The translations under genes and the position numbers were made by a program. A DNA stretch of 64,000 nucleotides from positions 56,210,666 to 56,274,665 of the forward strand of contig CM039179.1 of NCBI GenBank assembly GCA_008360975.2. Reading direction: 5' to 3'. The notes beneath the pieces were generated by a model that was not told the origin of the DNA, did not search any database, and worked only from the letters and a program-made list of their open reading frames with translations. Below, in pieces: positions 1 to 13,047 of this stretch. The stretch's first letter is position 1. Each line of letters starts with the position of its first letter. The stretch comes from Lichenostomus cassidix (Eukaryota > Chordata > Aves > Passeriformes > Meliphagidae).

Positions 1-224
1 TGTGAAAATTAATTTTCTGTTGTTGTATCTCCTAAATAATTCAGGTGTAGTCTGATGTCTCTATTTAAGCCAACAGCAGCTGCATGAGTGATAGGATTGC
101 TGAGTCCTTCTACAGATGGAACACTAAGAAATTACATGAAGCTCTTGCAAAAGATAGTTCATGCTGGAGTGACAGAAGGAAGAACAAGGTGTGGGGTGGA
201 TAATGGTGATGGTAAAACAACAGA
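1..224. other. Unannotated AT-rich flank
   Basis: No gene, RNA or repeat is recognised. The frames present are short and their predicted peptides are compositionally odd. The right edge may belong to the 5' side of the CR1 fragment that follows, but similarity is too faded to place a border. Confidence 0.5.
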
Positions 225-472
225 CAAGAGTAATGGCTTGGAAGGGTCAGACTGAAATTTTGGAAAAGCTCCACCCTTGGAGGGTTGGGGAGCACAAGGA
301 AAGATTGCTCAGAGAAACTGCGCTTTCACCATCCTTGTGGTTATGCAAGACTTGGCCAGTTCAGTGAAACACTGACCTACTTGGCTGTCACAGCAACAGT
401 CCTGCTATGAAGGGGGCGTTGGACTAGATGACCTCCAGAGGTCTGTGACAACCCTTATTTCTCTAATCTGCT
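225..472 (+). mobile_element. CR1 LINE fragment, 3' end, sense
   Basis: The 3' portion of a chicken-repeat-1 (CR1) non-LTR retrotransposon. Seen directly: a stretch like 'GCTCAGAGAAACTG...CACCATCCTTG' that fits the CR1 'GCCCAGAGAAGCTG...CTCCATCCTTGG' block, then GGGGGCGTTGGACTAGATGACCTCCAGAGGTC near 413-451, the classic CR1 penultimate motif, then a decayed CAACCC. The terminal octamer repeats are lost. Only the untranslated 3' region is present, so it codes for nothing. 5' truncation is normal for CR1. The 5' border is uncertain by some tens of bases. Confidence 0.75.
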
Positions 473-506
473 GTTGTCTACTGTGAAATGTTTTCCTTTG
501 AGTTAA

Positions 507-510
507 CTGC

Positions 511-541
<31 letters not shown>
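507..541 (+). repeat. (CTG)9 microsatellite followed by (GT)n
   Basis: Nine uninterrupted CTG triplets lie at 507-533 and run straight into a short GT tract ending at 541. No coding frame around it is credible, so this is a non-coding trinucleotide microsatellite, likely length-polymorphic. Confidence 0.95.
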
Positions 542-542
<1 letters not shown>

Positions 543-2453
543 ATGTTGCAACTCCAGGTAAAAGACAGCAGCAAATCAAAGTAACAGTGGAACACAGCAT
601 AAATGAACTGCAGAATTTCGAGATACTTACCTAAATTCATGGGGTTTTCTCTCTGTATTTTATGCATCTGAAGAGTGGGTATTTCTGCACCCCAAACCAT
701 AATTCTTTTTTTTTTTTTTTTTAATGAACAGAGTAAGCCACTAGCAGAGTGCATACCTGTTATGTGCCTATCTCTCTTCCTGAGACAAAAGTGAAGAATT
801 CACCTCTTGTGTCCTATTAATCTCCCCTGTCTCTTCCCCATGGTTAGAATATAATTCTCTGATTTCTGCTGTGCTTCTTGCTGAGGATCCTGATTCTTTA
901 TGCTTTACATGCTCTCCTCAAAATACACTACAGCAGCAGCATTAGTCACTTTGGGACAAAGTGCTCTTGGATACAGCACATTGTTTTCTTCAACAGACAC
1001 ACAGAATGGATGGTATAGCTGAGGCTGCTTCTACAGTGCCTTTTAATGTTTCTGACATTCTCCAGTCTAATTGGAAAGCAGAACATAGCAGTGCCTGATT
1101 TACCCCTTTTATAGACATTTAAAATCATGCATTGCATGTGATTTTAGGACTCGAGGGAGGGTGGGGTGTAATTTTTACGTATATTTTCTAAATATAAATG
1201 TAGTGTTTCAAATATACTCTGAGCTGGTGCTAATGAAAATCTCTGGCAGATTGTGCCAAGTATTATTCATACTGTATTCTGTGGTAGATTGTACAACACA
1301 TGAGAAAGTTCATCTGGCACTTCCACTAACATTTATAAAACCTAGCAAATGCCACAAATCCTTCCTGTTTTAGTTATATGCTCCAGATAATGCTGGCTTT
1401 TTACTTTTGACTCTTCTTGGTGTTTCAAAAAACACTGCATTTCTAAAATATTTTTTAATTTACAGACTGCTCTCTCTCTTTGTCCCTCAATTTCTCTACG
1501 AAACCCCTACAAAAATATTCTTCCTCTTCATGGTGAAGGCAGAGTTTCATCTAATTTTTCTTGCCTAAAAGTTAGACATAAAGACTAAAGTAATCATTAA
1601 GACTATAGTCTACAGCTGAGAAAGAGTGATTATGAGAGAGTGATTCATCCTACAAGTTTTGGACTGCTATTTCAGGATAGCATGAAATTTCCTCTGTGAG
1701 TGCCTACTTATTTCCTTCACTGACTACATATGGTGCTGCTCACTCAGCTTCAGAAAAGATAATGTTAGGTGCAGTGGGTCCTTTCCTTGGATGCATTTCC
1801 TAGACTGCTGTATGAAGACTTCGGAACATGAGTTTCTGTGAAAGAAATCTTGATTCATGTGTGACTGACATATTTAAATGAAGAGGGTTTAAGTCTCTAG
1901 TGATGTAAGGATATTTAATTTTAGGTATTATAGCGGTATTTGTAGAATGTCTTGAGTTTGCTGTGAAAAATCAAATTTCTCTCTTCTAGGGATACCTGGC
2001 AAATTGTTCAAGTAGGGCAGGGTCCATCTTCAGAGTGAATCTCCTTAAAACTAACTCTTTGCAGCTATTTTAGTCAGTGACCCATCAAATCAACATTACA
2101 TAACAAATATTTGGAAGCATGGTCCCTTAACAAAACAGCCTCAGCCTCTTGTATGATATTTTTAAACAAAAGTTTCAGCGCTGAAGAAACTATATCCTAA
2201 AGATACTCTAAATCATACCAACAATGTGGAATTTATGGGTTGTATAAAATTGCTTTTTCAGTGTTTTTTTTATAGTTTTTGCTCAGGTTAATTTTTAAGA
2301 CTGTGTAAAAGATTAGTAAGCATTAAAGAATTAAATCCATGCAAAGATTTAGTAGTCGTAAAATTAGTTCAGAAATATGGTTGTTTATATACAAATATAA
2401 ATAAATATATATAGGAAGATCTGAGCTAGCATAGCCAGTGAAAGCAACTCAGC
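542..2453. other. Non-coding AT-rich stretch, no gene seen
   Basis: No exon-like frame, RNA gene or dispersed repeat is recognised. It holds a T17 homopolymer at 706-722, which could be an old retroposon tail on the minus strand or slippage, and a TA-rich patch near 2389-2412. Short frames on both strands are ordinary chance frames. Confidence 0.5.
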
Positions 2454-2568
2454 ATCAGAGAATCATAGAATCACAGAATCAGAGAATATACTGATTTGGA
2501 AGGGACCCATCATGTTCATCGAGTCCAGTTCCTGGCCCAGTGCAGGACATCTAAAGAATCACACTCTG
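2454..2568 (-). mobile_element. CR1 LINE 3' end, antisense
   Basis: Reading the plus strand gives the reverse complement of a CR1 terminus: three imperfect GAATCATAGAATCACAGAATC-type octamers at about 2458-2487, then TTTGGAAGGGACCC, CATCGAGTCCAGTTCCTGGCCC and GCAGGACAT. This fits the CR1 subfamily whose antisense reads '...GAGTCCAACTCCTGGCCCTGCACAGGACA'. About 115 bp survive. The octamers mark the original 3' end, so the element points leftward. Confidence 0.9.
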
Positions 2569-5500
2569 AGAAAAAAAGACAGAAATGCATAAGATAAATG
2601 TACATAAGACAGAAGATCACTAACTGGGAGCCCATGGAAACTTGGTTGGGTACTAGACAGATTATTGTCCTATCCTTGATATTATTGTTCTGTGCACCTA
2701 AATAATGCAGGGAGGCAGTTGAGTCAGCCCCAAAAGGGAAGAAAAATAAATATATTTTCCTCTGTGCTTATTACCGTTGTCATATATTATGTACAAATTC
2801 CCATAGGCTGTGTAGTAATGAAACGAGAAAGTAGAGAGGAAGAAGACTTAGTCCCATCTGAGCAATGATCTCTCTGACAGGCAAAAAAGAAATACAGGTG
2901 AAAAATTTGGAAGCCATTTTTAATTTCTTTGGTAGAGGAAGAGGCAAACTATATATTTACTGAGCTCGAGTAGGAGCCAAGCCACAGATGACAAAGAACT
3001 GTTTCTTCTAATAGTTTCTTTATAGCTGTAAGAAACTATTTTCTTGTGTGCTGTAGCAAACAACAAGGACTTCAGATATTTTATATTTATTCGAGAATGT
3101 CTGTTCAAGGCAAAATTTCTTGTTTAATTTACTTTTTGGTTGGAAAAAAGAAGGAAAATATGTTCTGCTAGCAGTGTTAGAAAATATAATGAAATTTCTC
3201 AGTTGAACTACCTAGGAAAGATGCAATTTGAGATCCCTGAAGAAACGGCAGAAACACTGGTGTCTTGGTAGCATTGTATTCTACGAGTAGTTAGAACTAA
3301 GTTCATACCCGAACTGTTCTCCTGACAAATCCTTGGATATTGCTCCCAGGCAAGTTTCCCCACCGCTGGGATATTTTCTGGAGAAGTATCTTCTGTTTTA
3401 AAAAAATCATATAGCATTATAGGAGTTCTCATGATTTCTTGAAATTTGCAGATGAAAAGGACTGTAAAGTTCAGAGCATTCGTCTTGGACAATTATGTAC
3501 TTCACATGCAGGGATATTGTGTTCTCCATCATATTTTGGGCCTTTGAAAATGTTCCTTCAGTAGTAGATTATATTATCTGATGGGCAATTTGCGTACATG
3601 TCTTGCCTGTCAAATCTCTTCCCTTAACTATATACTTGAATGTGAGTAAGTAATGAATAATAGATGTAATGCCATTCAAAATCTGTCATGACGTCCTGGT
3701 GCTCTCATTTAGATCCTACTGATCGTGATGCCTCTCCCTGACTCACAACTTCTGTTTTGATGAAAAAATATATCATTTAAATAAAGGGAAGAAGGGGAAA
3801 GGAAATGTCCTGCATAAGTCCTTGCTTCATTCATTTTGTTTTTCTTGCCAGGGCCCAGTTTTACCATTAAAGTTATCATTTTGTTGCTTACTAAAATATT
3901 GCGTTATCTTTCCAGAGGCACGGTGCTCCCCATTGTATTTCTGCACAGTTCTGTGCTATTCTAACACCTGTCCACATTATGGAAGCACTTATAGCTTCTG
4001 TTAAGGTCTTCAAGGCATAAATGATGTATTATGTGACCTCTGGAGTACATATGCAAAGATTCATGAGCTGTAGAATGAGTGAGTGCTGCGTGGGGAGATA
4101 AGCAAGCCACAAGGGATATGGACTCTCATAGCAGAGTCTGCTGTGGTGGCTCGTGCAATGCAAGGGGTCAGGGACATGGCACTCTCAATACCCTCTTCCC
4201 ACCCACCTGTAGAATTGAAATAGGACAAAAATAGAAATTTGAAAAAAAAAAATAAAGGAAAATGGAAACCACCAGCCTAAGGACCAAGAATTGTTTGCCT
4301 TTGTTTAACAGGAAGAAACAAACAAAAAGAAAAATCAAACAAAACTGCTTATTTCTGTTTCTTCACCCACTTTCTGCCTACACCAAACTAGTAGTCGAGG
4401 TTGACCTCTTTTGCTCTCTTTTTACTCTCTCTCTTTTTAATTTTTTGCCTCTTCTTCACTGAAACTGTCTGTAATAAGCTTATTATTCTGGTCCTACAAC
4501 ATTAACATTTCACTAGTTTGACTAAGTGTCAAAAATTATTTTGCGTGTCTCAGCAAAATATGTCTTCTCTTTGAGACACAGGAAAGTTAATAGGGTCAGG
4601 CTGCACACTTTCTCTGTATCTTCTGTTCATGCTGAAAAGGATTCTCTACCTTTATTTAACATTATAGACACCATTCTGCTGTATCACAAATTTCTTACTG
4701 AATCTGAGTTTTCTGGGCATAAACTGAAGTAATTAGTGAAATCATGGCTTTCCCCCCCCTTTCTTTTCTTTGTGGCAACTCCTTTGGCTTCTTAAATGTG
4801 CATGTGACCTTCTTCTCCTTATGTTCTTTTTCTTTCCATCTCTTCTCTCTGCCCTGCCACCCTGACCCATCCCTTTACCACCTACAGTCTCTCACCTACA
4901 GCATAACAGCTTTTTGCCAATCTTCTCAAAGAAAGAAAAATTAATCAGAAATTAACATCTCTTAGTTATCATTACATTAGAAATACAGCATTACTTAAAA
5001 CAACATTCATAATTATTAATCCCCTGGTATTTATCCCTTGATCCCATTCCTCCAGTTTGCAGCCTGTCCCTGTGACAGCACATTCTTTGATCATAAGGAA
5101 AATTTTGATTGAAAACGTGTGCTTCAGCAGGCTTAGGTGAAGTTCATTTAAAAGTAAAAGCTGTTTAGGATCACCCCCTGGGAAGCCCATGGCCTCACTG
5201 TATTCTAGCAACCTTGATTCCTGGGCCCACCCTCTCTACTGTGGCACACAGATTTGCACACAAAAGCTAACTGCAGAAGTCATGCTGGCAGAGAAATAAA
5301 CTTCTCAGTTTCCTCTTCACCGTTCTAAATGAAAGCTCTGTTTTCTTTAGCCTGAAGTGTCTTTGGCTTCTCATTCAAGCTAGGAGACTCAAAACCATGC
5401 TTGAATAGCAGCACCTTTAGCACAGGCTGCTTTGGGAACCAATAAAGCAATTTCCCCTGCCCTTGATTGGTCTCTTGAGGAGCTCAGCATGTTCCCAGCC

Positions 5501-8500
5501 ATTTTCAGATGCCAGAACTGTCATGACAAAAGCAATTAATATGGTAACAAGAGAGTTAGCATCCAAAACACTGTTTCCTGAGGGGCTTGTCACATAAGCT
5601 GTGGAAAACATTAGAAACAGTTACAATCTGCATTTCTTTCCCCAAATGCAAATTTCGACGAACCCTTGTAATTGCCCACATCTTGTATACTTGCAGTCAG
5701 ACAAAGATCAAAAGCCTGATTGAGTCAGATGTAGAATAAATTACTCTTCATAGTAACTCAGACCGGTAAAGGCTGCCTTGGTGAAGGAATAAAAGCAGTG
5801 AGAAAATCAACCTGGCAATGGAAAAACGTGTATCTCCCAAATGAGTATCTTAACTCTATGTTACTGGGAGATGTGCAGCCAAACTGGATGTCTACATAAA
5901 GCTCAGACATAACCAAGGAGTGTCTGATTATCGTATCATGCTGACTGTTGGCTTTTTTATTATGCTGTGGTGTAAATAGAAGTTAAATACATTGGTTCAG
6001 CTTCTCAGCTGCGTCCGTATATAGTGGACACAGGTGGTAAGACATAAAGGACCTAGTATTGTATAGCAGTCCTGGGGCTGATTCCAGACCTAATTTTGTG
6101 AGGCTAATTCCAAAGGACTATTATGTTCTAAGAGCTCCCTGTAACACAGCAGCATTCTGAACCATGCCGCTATAATCCAATCAGTATTGCAAAAGAAATG
6201 GCATATTTCCATTTCATATTCCCTCTCCTCAAGAGAATCTTCATCTGCTTTGTTAAATTGACTTTATAGCCCATTTATGATACTAAAGCAGCACAAAGAG
6301 TGAGATCAAGAATCTGGCTCATTTCTGTGCCTAACTTAATTGTGTGCCTTAATGAAAACATAATATAATTAATATTTATTTTCATGATGCAGGATAAAAT
6401 AGATTTACCTATGAATCCATTTACGTCTCTGAGGCTTTAACAATTAGATGTTTTGTGGATTTTTTTTAAAGCATTTTTATGCCTTTCTTGGGATAAAGTG
6501 GAGCTATTCTGGCCCCTTGGGTAAAACTGTAATTACGCAGCCTTAGAAGACCATTGTGTGAAGATTTTCCAGCCTGCCATCAAATCCTTCGATGAAAAAA
6601 ATGGATTATACATGTGATAGACTATGTAATATACTCTAACCCTTCCTGACTATCTGCTTCAAAAAAAGTAGAAGCCAAATATTAATAAAAATTTTCTAAC
6701 TTATTTGTGGTTCTCCAAATCTGAACATTATGGAAAACTTGATACCTTCCCTCAAAAGCTGCCATGTCCCATGTGTGTTCTGCTCAGGCATCACATTTTC
6801 AAAAGAAGGACATTTTTATGGCCAATAGGAGGATGAAGGAGATATTTTTCAAAAGCTCTACGCTGGCAGAGTGTCGGTAACAGCAAAATTGACTCACAGC
6901 AAAATTCTTCCCAATCAAAATGTCAGTGTCTAAGAGGCTATGAGATAGCAACTCTTCCTATGATCCAACCATTGCTGACACCTGCTTTCCTCTGAGTGGT
7001 GCTGGGAGCCCACAGAACTCTTCTGATGCGAGTTGCCAGATTCAAGAATTAGTGCTCCTTTCTTACAAAGAGAGAAAAGAAGGGGCTAGAGACCCATCAG
7101 AAGTGTTTGAAACCAGAGGTACCTCTTCTAACTACAGTTGCCACCTGCAAAATTTGGATTCCTCACACTTAATTGGGACATTTATGTAGGAAAAGAAGAA
7201 GTTGTATTTGCATTATAAAACTTGAGTGTGAGGCCTTCTTGTTCTGTAGGCATATGATTCTTTTCCTTGTAAACTGTACATTCAGTCATGTACAGGCTTC
7301 AAGGAGGAAAAAAAAGCAAGTTTACACCAAAAAAATAGAAGCTATGGTATGTTCCATATACCATACAGGACTGGATGGTAGGGAGTACCATGCTACATCT
7401 TTATGCGTATAGCAGCATTTAAAGATACCTTCAGAAGGCATCCATTCAGTTCATCTAGGATTTGAGTTTTCCGCTGGAGTTTGTTGCTTGTGTATTATAC
7501 TGGTTCAATGGCATGTGGGGCGCTGAAGCAGAACCTTTGCTAACAAAATACATGCATCTTGCGATTTAGAAGTCCCTCTCTCTCTTCACTTTTCTCATCT
7601 AAGTCCCAATGCTGTATGGTTTAAGACCAAGCTTTTGATTGGAAAACATTAAATTCTTTGTTTGCATGCAATGGGTGACAGTAATCTGTGACTCACTCAA
7701 CCAAAAATTAATGGACTTATACTGAAATTGTTATGTAGAGAATGTTGTTCATGCAAATGATATTGGCTAATTCTTTTTTTTTCCCTTCCCTTAATTAAGA
7801 AACACAGCTCCTTCATCTTTTTATGCAAAATCAGAGCCATGGATGCATGTGATAGTATTTCAAAACAAGAGGAGCAATCTATTAGCTTTGATTTGCTTTT
7901 ATAGCCTTATCAACACACTGCTGCCTTGAAGTTCTAGCAGTTTCCCAGTGCCTGGTCAGCGGAAAACTAACAACGTGAGGGAAATATTGCAATCTTTAGG
8001 TTCCCACTGAACTGAATACTCTCCCATCTCTGTTTCTCTGCCAGAATGGCCAGGCACAGCATCCCAGCACCTGCCAGTATTGACCAGGAGCTCATTTTGG
8101 ATGAGGTGGGGTGTAGTTATCAAAACCCTTCTTGATTGTTATCTGGGGTTTCCACCTGAGAAGTTGCATTTATAAACCTATGTGTAGCAGAATTAAAATT
8201 CATATATGACATTACCTGGTGTGTAGCCATCACAATAACTTATTACAGATACTCACATTGAGTCAGAACTACTATTTCCAGAAGGGCAGACTGAGAAAGA
8301 CTGAGAAATAAAGCCAAACTTACTATTACCAAAATATGCAGGGACATTTTACCTCAGTTTTCCTCAGCTTGTGCACCACAGTTCTCCACGATGACAAGAT
8401 TTACCTCATCAAACATAAATGTCTACAAGGCAGACATTTATATCTGATCTAGTCAGCGTGGACTACCTTTACAGTCAATGGTGAAAAGAAGACAGCATGA

Positions 8501-8885
8501 AAGGGTGATTAATTCTATTCTAAAGCATCTATCTGGAATAGGGCAGATGAATTGCATCCTAAAACTGCTTATTTCTCTCCACAGACTATAAAGGGAGTAT
8601 ACAGTGATTAACTTGGATGTAGATGTCTGAAGTTAAGTGAGATGAATACCATCCTAAGTGACTTGAAGAGTTTTTCTCACCCATCTTTTGGTTGTGAAAG
8701 AATCTGTGCTTGGTTTACGTCAGCAGCCCACAGCAGAATCAAAATGAGACGCATCAGAGATTAATGGAAAACAGAATCCATGTCACAAACAAGCAACAAG
8801 TACTCCTTGCTTTTATTACTAGGTGATGATATTTTGGTATGCTTTTCTAATAGGAAAAATGTTCAATCTCTGTGAATAGTCGTTT
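2569..8885. other. 6.3 kb unique AT-rich DNA, no gene seen
   Basis: No convincing exon, RNA gene or dispersed repeat. Open frames are under 100 codons. The part around 7620-7800 is dense in homeodomain and octamer-like words (ATTAATGG, ATGCAAAT at about 7754, TTAATTAAG), and 6340-6470 is rich in TAAT words. These are only weak hints of cis-regulatory sequence in DNA this AT-rich. Confidence 0.5.
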
Positions 8886-8930
8886 AAAACAAAACAAAAC
8901 AAAACAAAACAAAACAAAACAAAACAAAAC
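8886..8930 (+). repeat. (AAAAC)9 microsatellite
   Basis: Nine perfect AAAAC pentamers, with partial units on each side (TTTAAAAC before, AAACCC after). The reverse-strand reading gives a phenylalanine/cysteine/leucine-rich pseudo-peptide that is purely a by-product of the repeat. Confidence 0.95.
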
Positions 8931-8934
8931 AAAC

Positions 8935-11154
8935 CCAATCCCCAAAATGCCTCTAGCATAGTAACATTCCTGTGAAAATTTCTGTTGAGTAACTGGTGCT
9001 TTAATTGTGCTAGCAAGAAAACTTTGAATTATGCAATTATATTAACTTGTTATCCATCAAAAAGATAAAAGAGCACACAGTAAAATGCATTCTTTCAAAA
9101 ACATTTTTTTATTTGCATTTAATCACTTGTCAGTTTTGAAACTCAGGCAGAGTCAGGAGAAAACAGAGGAAGGAAAAAAAACCCTTTCTTTTGAAACACC
9201 ACTTATTTTCATCGAAATGCAGAAGTCCAGCTATATGTGTGCAACATCTAAAATGTAAGAACTAAAAAAAACAATTAAGAAATGGTAATTGAGTATTATC
9301 ACACATTCACCTGATGTGTTCTTTGTTGCTTGGAAGCAGTCAGAAAAGACTAAATACTTCAAAATTTAGTGGGGAATTGCTGTTTGATAACTGCAGTAAA
9401 TGTATTAATTTTGTGAAGGGCTGATGAGGAAAGGAATTTCCTAAGTCAACATGAATTAAGTTACAGTATTATTGAGGTATTCTTGGTGTATGATCACAAG
9501 TACAGGTTTGACCAAAAAAAGAAACAAATCCCTGTTTAGGATCTTTTTTTTTTTTTTTGTTTGTTTGTTTTAATTGCTATTGCCTAAAATTAAGAAATTA
9601 CAGGGTTTAGGTTTTGCATCCTTTTAAAGATGCTGTGACTGGTAATAGCAAGCATAGCTTAAGACTGTGATAAAATGTAGATTTACCATACAGTCCTGAA
9701 CCTCACGTTTTTGCCCTAAATACAGAAATTCTTCTATCAACTTTTAGAATGAAGCATGACTGTTAGAAATTTAGAATTAAGAAGCTAGGCATGCAGAGTC
9801 AGGCACAGTGGCTCTGAAGTGAGGGAGAAAGAATTGGGAATCAGACATAATAAATCATGCACTATATTTACTTTGCAGAATGCAGGTACAGGATTGATGG
9901 TTCTCCAATGCTGTTGCATACACTGCTGACACATTAACTGATGCTGTGACTTTGCATACTCATATTCAGAAGGAATGACTTGCTGACAGTGGCTAAGAAA
10001 AAAACTATAAAAAATATTTGTGCATATTAGATTGCTGCAACTTTATACACAATATAAAGGACTCTCATCCTTGATAAATAGCAAAGGCATAGATGTTGTG
10101 CTGGTGGGATGTCAGAGACAACTTCTGTGCAGGATGTAGTATGATCTGCAGGCAGAGCATGTGCACAGCAAGGTGCTGGGGTTGCTGATATTCTGTCTAG
10201 ACAGCCTCAGAGTGCAACTAAAGCAGGAACACTGCAGTAGATTGAAGAAGCTGAAACTTCAGAAAGGCTCTGCAGACTTTAAACCAATGTCCAATTCATT
10301 GCTACACCTAAGACAGGTGCTCCAATGCACCAGTTCCTTTTTCAGTGTTGTGAAATGATCAAGCTGCCCCAGGGGCATAACCAACAATCACCAGACTTTC
10401 TTTATCAATTAAAAAATAATTACATTTTATGAGGAATGTTTTTTTCATGGAAAACAAAGATCATTTTACCGGAAAAGTACAAGAAATTCTACTTTGGAGA
10501 CTTCAGTCAGGTTATTAGGAGAGTAGCACATGTCAAATGAACATTTGTCAAGTGTAGGAGAAAAACATGACAGTATGGTCAGTACTGTCAAGAAACCGAC
10601 TCTAAAAAAATCAATGATCATTGCTTTTATCCCAGAACAACTCTAGAAAATTGAGCAGATGTGGAATACTAAGTGACAGAAGCAAAAATATGGGAATAAA
10701 GCTGACTAGTTTTCAAATAGATGGTTTTCTGACTTTTCTAGCTTGAGCTATTTAAATCACATGTGGAATATATGTTCACGGTTGAAAAAAAAAGCAGATG
10801 AACTTGTCATAGCCAGTAGTCTACAATTTGTCATTTCATGATGGTTAGGACACTTGCACCTTCCAAATTAATAGCTGCTAAAACTGTCTTTAAGATAATG
10901 GTGACTGGTAGTGAGCTTTGTGCACAGAATGTCTTTGAACAAGAGGGTAAAACTCTAACCTGATACATATACAGGTCAATACTGTTAAACGTAGTCTGGC
11001 ACAGATTATTTTAGTGAGAGAGCATAAGCCCTAAATTTAGTGACAAAGGATAAACTCTAGATTAGTAACCTGAAGTCAATATTACTGAAAATAAAAAAAA
11101 AGAGAGAGAAAGCAGAAAAATTGTTTTGTAAATTATGGACAATATTCTAATAAT
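8935..11154. other. Non-coding AT-rich stretch
   Basis: No gene recognised. It contains a T15 run at 9544-9558 passing into three GTTT units (to 9571). The remaining sequence is unique-looking and without long frames. Confidence 0.5.
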
Positions 11155-11220
11155 GACAAAATATATATTTGTAATAAAGTCAAAATACATATTTGTAATA
11201 AAGACAAAATATATTTTTTT
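11155..11220. repeat. 24-bp tandem repeat, about 2.7 copies
   Basis: Unit 1 (11155-11178) and unit 2 (11179-11202) differ at two positions. A third, partial unit begins at 11203 and dissolves into a T run. The unit contains AATATATATTTGTAATAAA, so it is AT-rich and carries an AATAAA word in each full copy. It looks like a local slippage or duplication product. Confidence 0.9.
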
Positions 11221-12859
11221 TGTCTTTTTTTGCTTCAGTGAAAGATGCTCAAACAGTTGTACCTCAAGTCAGAAAGCAGGGAATTAACCATTCAGCCTTT
11301 CTGATTTTGTTTCTAGCAGGAGCAGTCAATTCAAAAAGCAGAGGTTTTGAGTTGTCAAGACCCATGGTGTTAACAATAGCTTGTTCTTATTCAAGCCTTT
11401 TGAGAAAAATCTTGGTAAGTTGTCATTGTAAGTGTTGGAGTACACTTGAGAAATCTGATTATTGTAGAGACTGATAGTTACATTATGTATATCTAAATCA
11501 AATGATGTTGCAAAACCTCCAATTTTCTCCTGAGATAATGGATGGCTTACTGCAGCCAGCTTCAGTGCAAGGTGTCACTTCAAGTATTGTTGCTTATGAG
11601 ACACTTCAGTTATTTAATAACCTGCTCTATGAACACAGAAGTAAAGATATATGAGCTGCTTATTTCTAGTCTCTCTCATCTTCTCATTACTTGTTTTCAA
11701 ACTTCCAGAAAAAAGCCAGAAGTGAATTATTAACAGATGTTGATGTTTGGGTTGAGTGGGATGGTGCAAATTTAACTACATTAACTAAGATGTAGTGAGT
11801 ACTAAGAATAATAAATTCCATCTAATAGGATGTACATGATTGCATCATAAGAAATTATGTGGCTTCAAGGTACCTAGCTCTACCTCCTGTGCTTATTCTT
11901 TTCTTGAACAGTGGGTAGATACCACCCTGCAAAGCCCTCTAGCTAGATTTTTTTCTGTAGTTCCTTTTAGGCTTCCAGGAGTTATTTTTACATTATGGTG
12001 TTCTCTGTATGTGTGTTATCTTAGTCATTATCTCACAGGACAACTGAAGGCAGAAATGTAAAAACTGCCAGAGAAATTGAAGATGACATAGTTGCACATT
12101 AAAACAAATGATGGAATTTTTCTTGCAAATTATTCTACATAGCAAAACAAGCGAGCAGCATGTGCTTTATTACACATTTGTCTGTCAGAATAGTTTAACT
12201 TATATCCAAGATAATGATCCTACAAGTACTCACACAGTTAGATGGAGAAAACAAAGCTTAGGAACCTCTCCTGACAATTTTAGTCTATAGTAGGAATAGA
12301 AGAGGTCGATATTATTTTTAAAATTGAACAAATTCTGTTTGCCTTGAAGAGGAGCTTGAGCAGAATAATAATTGAAAAAAAAAAAAATACTATGAACTTA
12401 CCAGTGTTCCTGGTGAAGAATGGGTAGGTGAAATGTTTTTAACTCTTTCTACTTCCCTATTACCATGAGTTTGCTATCTTTCGCAATATTCCTGTAGGCA
12501 ATGTAAAGGAATACAGTCTGAATGAAACTTCTGTAATGTGACTGTGAAATGGCTAGAAAATCTCATTGAAAGAGAAGCTGTTGCTGTCCAATGTTCAGTA
12601 GTGAACCAAAACATCTCTGCTAGGCTCTGCAGGGCTTTATGCCAGGTCCATTAATAGCTTAGCTCCAAAAAAAAAGACCTAGAGGGTCCATGATGGTAAC
12701 GTTCAATTCCGTAAAAGGCTTCTGCAGAATAGAAAGGCATAGAGTAATAGTTCTGAGTGTTGTTCCAAGAACAATGCAAGCCTATGAGTAATACAGTAAC
12801 TAATCATCTTACATTTGAAAAGAGATTTCAAATAAGCATATGTATTAGAAAGAGCATTC
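11221..12859. other. Non-coding stretch, no gene seen
   Basis: Four plus-strand frames of 60-84 codons lie here one after another, but they change frame, lack recognisable domains and show no splice-framed continuity. I treat them as chance frames. There is an A13 run near 12375. Confidence 0.5.
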
Positions 12860-13047
12860 TAATGGTGGTAATGTAGACCAGTAGTAGCATATGTTGTCCA
12901 TGAAGGTCTTTGCCAGAAAAGTTTAAGGACCATGTTACAAATCTGTCAAGAATGCTATGGATATAATAGATGCTACATTGGTACAGATGGATGGATTAGG
13001 TGAATTTTCAAAATCTTTAACAGGCAGATTTTCTGGGATTCTATAAT
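12860..13047 (+). mobile_element. Old CR1 LINE 3' fragment, sense
   Basis: A diverged CR1 3' region. TTTGCCAGAAAAGTTTAAGGACCATG, then AATCTGTCAAGAATGCTATGGATATAAT, a CATTGGTACAGATGGATGGATTAGGTGAATTTTCAAAATC block, and a terminal TTTTCTGGGATTCTATAATG follow the order of the CR1 consensus (TTTAAGGACAGATTAGACAAACATCTGTCAGG..., GGACTAGATGACTTTCAAAGTCC, TTCTATGATTCTATGAT). Similarity is patchy, so this is an ancient copy. The 5' limit is uncertain. Confidence 0.6.

Noticed and set aside
8270..8330. MIR-like CAGACTGAGAAAGACTGAGAAAT
   Set aside because: Too short and simple to separate from chance.
11155..11220. Direct repeats that could suggest a CRISPR-like array
   Set aside because: The units abut without spacers, the copy number is below three, and the genome is vertebrate.
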